This document shows positions 44,457 to 51,594 of a stretch of 64,000 bases of DNA, one piece after another. The stretch comes from Hoeflea sp038900095 (GTDB lineage: Bacteria > Pseudomonadota > Alphaproteobacteria > Rhizobiales > Rhizobiaceae). The notes under the pieces are model-generated. The model ran no database searches. It was not told where the DNA came from and was given only the letters and a program-made list of their open reading frames with translations. The stretch spans positions 186,001-250,000 of the forward strand of contig NZ_JBBMQQ010000002.1 in assembly GCF_038900095.1 (NCBI RefSeq), in the 5' to 3' direction. Position 1 is the stretch's first letter, and the number at the start of each line of letters is the position of its first letter. Made by a program: the position numbers and the translations under genes.

Positions 44457-45014
44457 TTGACGATTTTTGTATCCCCGCAGTCCTTGCCGGCGCTCGTGCT
44501 GAACGCTGATTACAGGCCGTTGAGTTATTATCCGTTGTCGCTGTGGTCCTGGCAGGATGCCGTCAAGGCCGTGTTCCTCGATCGTGTCCAGATCGTCGCG
44601 GAGTATGACCAGGCGGTGTCGTCCCCGACATTTTCGATGCGGCTTCCCAGCGTTGTCTGCCTCAAGACCTATATCAAGCCATCGCGGTTTCCGGCGTTCA
44701 CGCGGTTCAATGTCTTCCTCAGGGACAGGTTTGAATGCCAGTATTGCGGGTCTCCCAACGAGCTGACATTCGACCATGTGATTCCGCGCCGTTGCGGCGG
44801 GCAGACGACTTGGGAAAACGTGGTGGCCGCTTGTTCGCCTTGCAATCTGAAGAAGGGCGGCATGATGCCCAAACAGGCGGGGATGATTCCGCGGCAAACG
44901 CCCTATCGTCCACAGGTGCAGGATCTGCACAACAACGGCCGGATGTTTCCGCCAAACTTCCTGCATGAAAGCTGGATGGACTATCTCTACTGGGATGTCG
45001 AACTGCAGCCGTGA
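44457..45014 (+). CDS. HNH endonuclease family protein
   Basis: 185 residues. The HNH core has FECQYCG, LTFDHVIPRRCGG, NVVAACSPCNLKKGG: two CxxC zinc pairs and the DH catalytic dyad with N. The first 75 residues (LVLNADYRPLSYYPLSLWSWQDAVKAVFL) are the conserved N-terminus of a large family of chromosomal HNH proteins found in many bacteria. The start is TTG at 44457 with GGGAG upstream. It is a stand-alone gene of unknown role, not part of a recognisable restriction or intron element. Confidence 0.9.
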   Translation: MTIFVSPQSLPALVLNADYRPLSYYPLSLWSWQDAVKAVFLDRVQIVAEYDQAVSSPTFSMRLPSVVCLKTYIKPSRFPAFTRFNVFLRDRFECQYCGSPNELTFDHVIPRRCGGQTTWENVVAACSPCNLKKGGMMPKQAGMIPRQTPYRPQVQDLHNNGRMFPPNFLHESWMDYLYWDVELQP

Positions 45015-45034
45015 CGGCTGCAGCTGTTCAACGC

Positions 45035-45550
45035 CTAGCGCGCGCCGCGGAAGGCGATGGCCGCCAGGGCGGCACTTGCCAGCACGTTCCAGCCGGCGAA
45101 TGACAGGCCGAGCACGCGCAGGGCTGCCGCATCGCACGATGGCGGCTTTTTCGAGCTGAGATCACCGAGCAGCGACCCGGCATCCGTGGTCACGGCATCG
45201 GCTGACGTCGCGCAAGAGGCGGGGCCTTCCCACCAGTGCCATTCGACGCCGGAATGATAGACGCCAAGCGCGAGACCATAGAGCATCAGCAAGCCGCCGA
45301 TGGCGAGCAATCCGCGCACGGCCCAGGACGGGCCGCCGGCTTTGGAGAGGATCGCCGCGACGAGCATAAGCGGTGCGCCAATGTAGTAGGGGATCCGCTG
45401 TTCGAGGCAAAGTGCGCAGGGGATATAGCCGCCGATATGCTCGAAGCCCAGTGCGGAGCCGACGACCGCCGCCATTGCAACGGCGAGAAACAGTGCGGTC
45501 AGGGTCCGCGAGTGGCTGGCTGAGGAAGCGGTCAGGTCAGAAGCTTTCAT
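45035..45550 (-). CDS. dsbB: Disulfide bond formation protein B
   Basis: 171 residues, four helices. The periplasmic quinone-coupled site IPCALCLEQR is the first CxxC, and the second Cys pair is separated (PASCATS and PPSCDAA). It reoxidises DsbA with ubiquinone. The start is the ATG at 45550; the longer frame to 45835 overlaps the YqaA-like gene and is not real. The gap to that gene is two bases. Confidence 0.92.
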   Translation of the reverse strand: MKASDLTASSASHSRTLTALFLAVAMAAVVGSALGFEHIGGYIPCALCLEQRIPYYIGAPLMLVAAILSKAGGPSWAVRGLLAIGGLLMLYGLALGVYHSGVEWHWWEGPASCATSADAVTTDAGSLLGDLSSKKPPSCDAAALRVLGLSFAGWNVLASAALAAIAFRGAR

Positions 45551-45552
45551 GG

Positions 45553-46134
45553 TCAGAACACATATTTGATTGCATAAAATCCGCCCAGAAGGAGGACCAT
45601 AAAGAGGGTGAAAAGAAGGCCGAGATATTTCTCGATGAACAGCCGGATCGGCTCGCCGAATTTCGACAGCAGCCAGGTCACCAGGAAGAAGCGGAAGGCG
45701 CGGCCGATGACGCTGACGGCGGCGAAGACCACCAGATTGAGCCCGGTCACGCCGGAGAAGATGGTCAGCACCTTGTAGGGAAACGGGGTAATGGCGGCAA
45801 ACAGCACGCCCCAGCCGCCCCAGGTGTTGTACCATTCGGAAATCTTTTCGAACTTGTCCGCCGCACCGTAGGTTTCGAGGATCCAGACGCCGATGCTTTC
45901 ATAGAGAAACATGCCGATGGCGTAGCCGACAAACGCGCCGATGACCGAGGCGATGGTGCAGATCAGGGCAAACCGGATCCAGCTGCGCGGCTTGGCCAGC
46001 GTCATCGGTATCAGCAGGACATCCGGGGGGATCGGAAAGAACGAACTTTCGGCAAAGGAGATTCCGAAAAGCGCCTTCTCGGCATGACGGGTGGCCGCCA
46101 GCGACATGGTCCAGTCATAAAGTCTGCGAAGCAT
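45553..46134 (-). CDS. YqaA/DedA-like (VTT domain) membrane protein
   Basis: 193 residues with four or five helices. ISFAESSFFPIPPDVLLIPMTL and GAFVGYAIGMFLYE with ITPFPYKVLTIFSGVTGLN are the VTT/SNARE-associated (DedA, YqaA) signature; the E and P residues in the first block are conserved. Family members are thought to be lipid scramblases or cation-coupled flippases. The ATG at 46134 begins MLRRLYDWTMSLA. It is upstream of dsbB and probably co-transcribed. Confidence 0.88.
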   Translation of the reverse strand: MLRRLYDWTMSLAATRHAEKALFGISFAESSFFPIPPDVLLIPMTLAKPRSWIRFALICTIASVIGAFVGYAIGMFLYESIGVWILETYGAADKFEKISEWYNTWGGWGVLFAAITPFPYKVLTIFSGVTGLNLVVFAAVSVIGRAFRFFLVTWLLSKFGEPIRLFIEKYLGLLFTLFMVLLLGGFYAIKYVF

Positions 46135-46316
46135 GGGAGACCTTCTATCCAAGCAGCAATGCCAGCCTTCTAGGGTGAAAGCAGTGCAGGGTAAACCGCG
46201 CAATGGCGTTGCCGCGGCCAATATCATTCTATGTGGCACAGATGTTGAAAAAGCGTTTGACCGGAGAAAATCGCCGACTATAGTCCCGCCGTCCGCACCG
46301 GTTCGCCCGGCAGGAC

Positions 46317-46401
46317 GCCCCTTTGGCGGAATTGGTAGACGCGCCGCACTCAAAATGCGGTTCCGCAAGGAGTTCCGGTTCGAGTCCGGAAGGGGGCACC
46401 A
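46317..46401 (+). tRNA. tRNA-Leu (anticodon CAA)
   Basis: 85 nt including an encoded CCA. The acceptor stem GCCCCTT pairs with AGGGGGC (one G-U), the D arm starts GCGGAATTGG, and the anticodon stem-loop CCGCA-CTCAAAA-TGCGG gives CAA. A class II variable arm and the T loop TTCGAGT follow. The 3' end of the gene borders an accessory patch, as expected if it has been used as an integration site. Confidence 0.97.
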
Positions 46402-46447
46402 TTGGCTTTTTCAAGTCCTTGGAGATCAAGGCTTCCTCGCTCTTCAC

Positions 46448-46481
46448 TGTGTACCAGATTGCCGGTTTGTGTACTGGATTG
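46448..46481. repeat. Direct repeat pair, 14 bp with 20-bp period
   Basis: TGTGTACCAGATTG (46448-46461) and TGTGTACTGGATTG (46468-46481) differ at two positions and are offset by 20 bases; a more degenerate copy may follow. Two helical turns of spacing is typical of DNA-binding arm sites, for example of phage integrases, but no such gene is present. Confidence 0.6.
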
Positions 46482-46699
46482 TGTGCCGCTTTGTGGTGGT
46501 AGATGCTGCGGTATAGGATTGCCGACGCGGCCCACCCCGGCACGGGGGATAGGCTCACAAACATATATTGATATGGGCTTTCACGGATTTTGTAAAAAAT
46601 TCGCCGGTTGCCTTATGTATCGAGGGCCTCAAAAAAGTGGGGCCGGGCTCGATGGCAAACGCAGTTGGCGCTCAAGTCACGGTTTAATCTCCCTTTTTG

Positions 46700-46724
46700 A
46701 GCGTGACCAGTGACACGCTGTTTT
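46700..46724 (+). terminator. Weak candidate terminator hairpin
   Basis: AGCGTG (46700-46705) pairs with CACGCT (46714-46719), followed by GTTTT. It lies just beyond the 3' end of the minus-strand HEPN gene but its T run favours the plus strand; it could end tRNA-Leu transcripts. Confidence 0.35.
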
Positions 46725-46727
46725 GGG

Positions 46728-47459
46728 CTACTGGAACTTTTCAAAAACATTCTGCAACAGCGTTTCAATGTGGGCTGCAGACTTGTTCGCGCCTACCTTG
46801 AGCGTATTTGGGTGGCCGCAACCGTTCCTCAGACCGAGCGCCTTTTGTAGCTCTTCCTTAGCATTCTTTCCGATCACTGATATCGCGGCAAGTCGGTCAA
46901 GAAACTCGGCTTCTCCCATCCTCCCAAGATCATCGGGTGTGATTGCCGTTTTCCATTTCCCATTCACTCGCTTCGCTTCAGCGTTGAAAGCAGCGAGATA
47001 GTGGGTATGGACGTGCTTGTGAAGAACGTCCATTGCCCCTAGCCATGACATAACGATCGCAGAACGGTAAAGCTCTGCTTCATGGCATCTGATAGCCTCT
47101 TCGACGAAGTCGCGCGTTTCATCGTCGGTTAGCTTGCTAAGGTGAGCCCTAAGGTCCACAGCCACTTGCATCGCGGCAGGGCTAATCTTCGCAACACCAA
47201 GATTGCGTAGGTGCAGTTTACCTGCGTCTGTCAGTTCCCAACCAGCAGTCGTTCGGATCGCCCTGCCTTTGCTTGCGCCGAGGGCTCCTGAGATGTTCCA
47301 GTGCTTTCTCTTCGGATCGTGAAAACCGGCGGAGGCGGCAATCTGTTTTATCTGCGCGACCGACAACGGGCTTTTCGAGGCGGCAAGTACGAGTAATAGT
47401 TTATCGAGACGGGAGAGATCGCGGTGGAGCCAGTCCTTTAGCTCATCCGATTTCAGCAA
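46728..47459 (-). CDS. Winged-helix plus HEPN-domain protein (R-x4-H RNase motif)
   Basis: 243 residues, not a family I can name. The N-terminal third (about 15-85) reads as a winged helix: LDKLLLVLAASKSPLSVAQI, then TTAGWELTDAGKLHLRNLG as wing and final helix. The rest is helical (EEAIRCHEAELYRSAIVMSWLGAMDVL near 120-147) and ends with LGLRNGCGHPNTLKVG, where Arg211 and His216 form the R-x4-H pair of HEPN ribonucleases. The start is TTG at 47459, six bases after GAGG, within the 17-base overlap with the upstream gene, so translation is coupled. G+C is lower than in the core genes. A role in defence or growth control is inference. Confidence 0.75.
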   Translation of the reverse strand: MLKSDELKDWLHRDLSRLDKLLLVLAASKSPLSVAQIKQIAASAGFHDPKRKHWNISGALGASKGRAIRTTAGWELTDAGKLHLRNLGVAKISPAAMQVAVDLRAHLSKLTDDETRDFVEEAIRCHEAELYRSAIVMSWLGAMDVLHKHVHTHYLAAFNAEAKRVNGKWKTAITPDDLGRMGEAEFLDRLAAISVIGKNAKEELQKALGLRNGCGHPNTLKVGANKSAAHIETLLQNVFEKFQ

Positions 47460-47946
47460 CCTTAGCCTCGACTTGCTTTCGTTCGGTTGCGCTCAGGGCG
47501 TAGGTATCTTTCGCAACCTGATTGATCCGCTTGCTCTTAGTGAGGTTAGAAAGGTTCTTTCCCATATTACCCACCATGTTTCCATTGAAGTAGGTCGTTG
47601 CATTTTTCATTTCGGCCAATATTTCGGCACGTGTAGAAGATGGCTTTTTTTGCACCAACTCAATGTTTGCCATCGCACAAATTATGAGTTCTGGTCCCGT
47701 CTTCGCTTCCAAATGAGCCGCTATTGTATTTGTCGAGAAATTGGCGGCTCCGGAAGCGATTTGTGGCTCGGCATTGACATTCACAGGCGCGGAGGTCGGG
47801 GCGCTTGTTGGTTCCGCAGGTACGCGTGTGGAAAGCTCGCCCATAGTAGTCAACAAAGTTTCGATGCCGCCCGTTAGAAAGGACGGATCTCCTTCATACT
47901 CCAGCTCCATCGAGCCAACTTTCAAGCGGATCTTTGCATTCGTCAT
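47443..47946 (-). CDS. Winged-helix partner of the HEPN protein, unknown family
   Basis: 167 residues. The N-terminus is a short beta-hairpin-like segment, KIRLKVGSMELEYEGDPSFL (about residues 5-24), followed by a Ser/Thr/Ala/Pro linker (about 40-70). The C-terminal 65 residues look like a winged helix: STRAEILAEMKNATTYFNG, LSNLTKSKRINQVAKDTYAL, then SATERKQVEAKV. No catalytic motif is visible. It is first in the operon and overlaps the HEPN gene by 17 bases. By analogy with HEPN toxin systems it may be the sensor, antitoxin or regulator, but that is inference. The start ATG has only a weak GGAT upstream. Confidence 0.7.
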   Translation of the reverse strand: MTNAKIRLKVGSMELEYEGDPSFLTGGIETLLTTMGELSTRVPAEPTSAPTSAPVNVNAEPQIASGAANFSTNTIAAHLEAKTGPELIICAMANIELVQKKPSSTRAEILAEMKNATTYFNGNMVGNMGKNLSNLTKSKRINQVAKDTYALSATERKQVEAKVAEIG

Positions 47947-47966
47947 CTATCAATCCAATCGACTTA

Positions 47967-47995
47967 ATCGTAGGATGCTACTACCCATCGTTGAA
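47967..47995 (-). promoter_or_regulatory. Candidate promoter and dyad of the HEPN operon
   Basis: On the minus strand TTCAAC (47990-47995) and TACGAT (47967-47972) are 17 bases apart. A small dyad GTAG-N4-CTAC (47970-47981) overlaps the -10 element, inside an outer CCAAT/ATTGG pair (47955-47959 and 47995-47999). This could be an autoregulatory operator for either winged-helix protein. Confidence 0.35.
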
Positions 47996-48195
47996 TTGGA
48001 CAAGAGTTCACTCATGCTCCTTGGTGTTTACGTAGACGTGTTTTGTTGATGCCTTGCTTGTTCTGGCTACCCTTGCCCTACCGAAGTCCCGTTGCGGCAG
48101 TAATTCCGGTTGACGGCAACATGCACAGAACCTGCCAGCCATGTTGAGGGCCGTTGTATGTCTCCTCACCCGGTGCGGCTAATGTCGGGGAACGA

Positions 48196-48678
48196 TCAAG
48201 TACACATGCGCACCCCGTCTTTCACGATCTTCTCCCATTCCGGCCCCAAGGTTTCCCTTGCCGACACCGCTTGGTTTGCCCCTGCTTCACCGTTCTTGAA
48301 CATTCGGATTGCGAAGCTCTGGTCATAGCTGCCCGTTACAATGGTCGGCCCCGGCTGGTAGACGGAAGTGGCGCTGAACGTTCCTCGGTTCCCGTACATG
48401 TTGGCAGTGCCGTAGGTGTTGTAATGTCCCGGCAACTGGGTCACGCCGACGCTGTTGTCGCTGGCAGCACCCGTGATGATGTAGCGATCATATCCGGCCT
48501 TGATGGTCTCAATCGCCGCTTGCTTTTGAGCGACACGGGCAGCGCCCACGCTTCCGCACATCGGTTCGGCGCTGGTCTTGATAATCGCGGTGTTCTGCGA
48601 TGTGCGGATTGCGCTGGAATTGGTGCAGCCAGCTAGTGCTACGCCAGCGACAACGATTGCCATAGCGGTCTTGTTCAT
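48196..48678 (-). CDS. Small hypothetical lipoprotein
   Basis: 160 residues. The signal peptide AMAIVVAGVALAGC has an LAGC lipobox, so the protein should be lipidated and kept in the envelope. The mature part has no motif I recognise; it is polar with GHYNTYGTANMYGNRGTF and a block TIVTGSYDQSFAIRMFKNGE, and three cysteines in all. GGGGAGG lies just before the ATG at 48678. It belongs to the tRNA-Leu accessory patch and has 249 bases between it and the HEPN operon. Confidence 0.75.
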   Translation of the reverse strand: MNKTAMAIVVAGVALAGCTNSSAIRTSQNTAIIKTSAEPMCGSVGAARVAQKQAAIETIKAGYDRYIITGAASDNSVGVTQLPGHYNTYGTANMYGNRGTFSATSVYQPGPTIVTGSYDQSFAIRMFKNGEAGANQAVSARETLGPEWEKIVKDGVRMCT

Positions 48679-48866
48679 GATGCCTCCCCAATACGTAGCG
48701 GAACCTAACCCCGCACCATTCGCGCAATCAAGAGTGAAAAGCGTGGGTGTGTGCAACTGCGTCCTGCCGAGTATCCCAAATCACCAAAACCAATGTTGTG
48801 GAGACTTGGCTCGGTTGCCGGCCGTCGGTGGAAAACCGTAAAACAAGTTCTTCGAGGGGCTGTTGC

Positions 48867-49154
48867 CTATTCCTTGTAGTGCTTGTCAAGATATTGAACC
48901 CAATGGTCAAAATCGCCTTCAAGGGCGTGAAGATCCCGGTTTATTTCATCCTTGACCCCGGCCCATGCCGCGCCTTTGTTTTCGGCCAGCTTCTTCGTCA
49001 GCTCACCCGACTTGCCACGGATCGCGTCGGCTTTTGCCGACACCTCGGGCGCCGGGGTCTTTACGCCAAATGTTGCCCGGAGCTTTTCGGCCAGTCGCGT
49101 TTCGACAGCTTGAACTCTCTGTGCCGTTTCCGAAATATCCTTGCTCTCACGCAT
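48867..49154 (-). CDS. Small helical hypothetical protein
   Basis: 95 residues from the ATG at 49154, which has AAGGAG eight bases upstream. It is rich in Lys, Glu and Ala and predicted almost entirely alpha-helical or coiled coil (ETAQRVQAVETRLAEKLRA, GKSGELTKKLAENKGAAW), ending LEGDFDHWVQYLDKHYKE. There is no signal peptide or membrane helix. The composition resembles small stress-induced helical proteins, but no family is claimed. Confidence 0.7.
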   Translation of the reverse strand: MRESKDISETAQRVQAVETRLAEKLRATFGVKTPAPEVSAKADAIRGKSGELTKKLAENKGAAWAGVKDEINRDLHALEGDFDHWVQYLDKHYKE

Positions 49155-49210
49155 CGGTTGGAACTCCTTTGGTTGGTTGTATGGGGGCTTTGCGGCGTTT
49201 GACCGGGAGT

Positions 49211-49573
49211 TCAGGTCCTGATCCATTGCCAGGCTTGCGCCAGCTGGTCTGATCCGAAGACCCTGATCTCGCCCTTGATCAGAAATCCGATCAGCCTGAT
49301 GCTGCGGTCGACCCAGGCAGGACCGCCGACTACGGCCAGTTTTCCGAAATCAGCGCGATGCATGAGACCGTAAGAGGCGTCGTCCCAGGCGGCTTCGAGA
49401 TCCCAGCCTTGAAATGTCTCGTCCATGTAGAAGACGATATTGAGCTGACCGTGGGCTTTGAACAGTTCGGCCAGTTTCGGAATGAGAATGGTCTCGTAGT
49501 CCGTTTTGGTCAATTTGCCACTGGCATGAATGCCAAGTGTGTTGCCACTGCTTTCACTCATGAACTCGATCAT
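49211..49573 (-). CDS. SpoIIAA-like (STAS/SEC14-type) protein
   Basis: 120 residues. MIEFMSESSGNTLGIHASGKLTKTDYET opens a STAS-like alpha/beta domain of the SpoIIAA-like family (pfam11964 type), with VFYMDETFQGWDLEAAWDD and KLAVVGGPAWVDRSIRL further on. Such proteins occur singly in many bacteria and have no settled role. GGAGAG lies just before the ATG at 49573. It is the last gene of the accessory patch before core genes resume. Confidence 0.85.
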   Translation of the reverse strand: MIEFMSESSGNTLGIHASGKLTKTDYETILIPKLAELFKAHGQLNIVFYMDETFQGWDLEAAWDDASYGLMHRADFGKLAVVGGPAWVDRSIRLIGFLIKGEIRVFGSDQLAQAWQWIRT

Positions 49574-49917
49574 TTGTTCTCTCCGATTCAATGTGCAGCG
49601 TGCCCGGCATCCAAGCGCCCGATCTCCTGATGTCGAGAAGACTGGAGCTCGAGTTTGGCGATGATGTGGAAGTATAGCGAGATCCCGTTTTTTCGTGTTG
49701 ACCAACATCAATCCTGATCCACGCTACCGTGGGCCGGTGGGGGCGGTCTTGCCTCCGGGGCGTTGCTGTCGTTGATGCAGAGGCAGGTCAGCGGCAAAAA
49801 TGCCGAACCTCTTCAATCCCGGCCCAACGCCTGATAGGGATTGCACAGATACAGTGTCGTAATTGCCCGGCAGGATCGCTGTGGCGGGCCAAAGCCTTTG
49901 TGTAGGGATTTGCAATC
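49574..49917. other. Intergenic region ahead of the acyl-CoA synthetase gene
   Basis: 344 bases with no supported gene; short frames on either strand lack start signals. It holds the promoters of the divergent STAS-like and acyl-CoA synthetase genes, though no clear sigma-70 pair was found. It is the right edge of the lower-G+C patch. Confidence 0.5.
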
Positions 49918-51567
49918 ATGTTGCTGCCGGTGGGGAAAAACCTCGAAGACGTTTCAACCCGGTTCTCATGGGATGTGCCGGAGTTTTTCAACATCGGCAG
50001 TGCGGTGTCGGACGACTGGGCGGCGCGCGAGCCGCACCGGGTGTGTCTGGAACATTTCCATCCCGATGCCGAGCCGGACCGGATGAGCTATGAACAGCTG
50101 TCCCGGCGCTCGAACGCGTTCGCCCGCGGCCTTGCATCGCTGGGTGTTGAGCGCGGCGACCGGGTGGCGTTGATGCTGCCGCAGGGGTTCGAGACCGCGA
50201 TCGCGCATGTGGCGATTTACAAGCTGGGCGCCATCGCCGTGCCGCTGGCGCTGCTGTTCGGGGTTGAGGCCGTTGAACACCGGCTTTCCGCCTCGGGGGC
50301 GAAGGTGCTGGTGACGACACCGGGCGGGAGCGAAAAGGTCTCGTCAATTCGCGAGCGGCTGGGAGAGCTTGAGGCCATTGTCGTTGCCGGCGGTGAAAAT
50401 GACATGGGCGATGCGGTCAGCTTCAGCGGTCTTGAAAACGGTCATTCCGATGCTTCGGTGGCCGTCAGGACGCGGGCGGATGATCCGGCGCTGATGATCT
50501 TCACCTCGGGGACCACCGGTCCGCCCAAGGGCGCGCTGCATGGGCACCGGGTGTTGATCGGCCACATTCCCGGGGTGCAGACCCATCATGAGTTCATGCC
50601 GCAGCCGGGTGACAAGTTCTGGACACCTGCCGACTGGGCCTGGGCCGGCGGCCTGCTCAACGTGCTGCTGCCGGGATTGCTGCTCGGTGTGCCGGTGGTG
50701 TCGTCGCAGGCGCAGAAATTCGATCCGGAACTGGCCTACCGGATCATGGCGGAGATGAATGTCCGCAATGCCTTCATTCCGCCGACGGCGCTCAGAATCA
50801 TGCGCACGGTTTCAGACCCGCTGTCGCGGCACCGGCTCAATTTGCGCACGGTGGGATCGGGCGGCGAGGCGCTGGGGCGTGAGACCTATGAGTGGGCGCA
50901 GAAGGTTCTCGGCCTGACCATCAACGAGTTCTACGGCCAGACCGAGTGCAACCTGGTGCTGTCGTCCAGTGCGATGCTTGGGGCCAGCCGGGGCGGGGCG
51001 ATCGGCAAGCCGGTGCCGGGGCACGAAGTGGCGGTGATTGATGATCAGGGCAACGTGGTGCCGGATGGCACTTCGGGGCAGATCGCGGTCAGGCGGCCAG
51101 ACCCGGTGATGTTCCTGGAATACTGGCGCAACGAGGCGGCAACGAAAGCCAAGTTCATTGGCGATTGGATGCTTACCGGAGACCAGGGCGTGCGCGATGC
51201 GGAAGGCTATTTCTCCTTCTTCGGACGGGATGACGATGTCATCACCTCGGCGGGATACAGGATCGGGCCGGGCGAAATCGAGGATTGCCTGACCGGCCAT
51301 CCGGCGGTGGCGCTTGCCGCGGTCGTCGGCAAGCCGGACCCGATGCGCACCGAAATCGTCAAGGCCTATATCGTGGTCGCGCCCGGCATCGAGCCGGATG
51401 CGGAGCTGACGGAGTCCGTGCGCGAGTGGGTCAAGACGCGGCTGTCGGCGCATGAGTATCCGCGGGAGATCGAGTTTGTCGACAGCCTGCCGCTGACCAC
51501 AACGGGCAAGGTGATCCGGCGAATCCTGAGAGACCAGGCCATTGCGGAGGCCGCGGCGGATACATAG
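49918..51567 (+). CDS. AMP-forming acyl-CoA synthetase
   Basis: 549 residues, ANL superfamily. AMP/ATP motif MIFTSGTTGPPKGALHGHR (A3-type), NEFYGQTECN (A5), and YFSFFGRDDDVITSAGYRIGPGEIED (A8) with the catalytic Lys late in the LTTTGKVIRR block (A10). It activates a short- or medium-chain carboxylic acid with CoA. The layout resembles MACS/acetyl-CoA-synthetase-like enzymes more than AcsA, so the chain length is uncertain. The start ATG lies behind AGGGA. Confidence 0.93.
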   Translation: MLLPVGKNLEDVSTRFSWDVPEFFNIGSAVSDDWAAREPHRVCLEHFHPDAEPDRMSYEQLSRRSNAFARGLASLGVERGDRVALMLPQGFETAIAHVAIYKLGAIAVPLALLFGVEAVEHRLSASGAKVLVTTPGGSEKVSSIRERLGELEAIVVAGGENDMGDAVSFSGLENGHSDASVAVRTRADDPALMIFTSGTTGPPKGALHGHRVLIGHIPGVQTHHEFMPQPGDKFWTPADWAWAGGLLNVLLPGLLLGVPVVSSQAQKFDPELAYRIMAEMNVRNAFIPPTALRIMRTVSDPLSRHRLNLRTVGSGGEALGRETYEWAQKVLGLTINEFYGQTECNLVLSSSAMLGASRGGAIGKPVPGHEVAVIDDQGNVVPDGTSGQIAVRRPDPVMFLEYWRNEAATKAKFIGDWMLTGDQGVRDAEGYFSFFGRDDDVITSAGYRIGPGEIEDCLTGHPAVALAAVVGKPDPMRTEIVKAYIVVAPGIEPDAELTESVREWVKTRLSAHEYPREIEFVDSLPLTTTGKVIRRILRDQAIAEAAADT

Positions 51568-51594
51568 CTGGCGGGCAGCCTGCCTGAGGCCCTG

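Larger units (their letters stand above)
46402..46727. other. Region after tRNA-Leu, no gene seen
   Basis: 326 bases without a supported gene. It contains two imperfect 14-bp direct repeats (46448-46481) and a hairpin (46700-46719) followed on the plus strand by GTTTT. The composition is lower in G+C than the flanking core genes. No duplicate of the tRNA 3' end was found by eye between here and 49917, and there is no integrase gene. Confidence 0.5.

Noticed and set aside
44457..45014. HNH gene as part of a group II intron or restriction system
   Set aside because: No reverse transcriptase, methylase or intron structure nearby; the N-terminus matches the common stand-alone chromosomal family.
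46350..46535. 61-residue minus-strand frame ending inside tRNA-Leu
   Set aside because: Overlaps the tRNA, no ribosome site; spurious.
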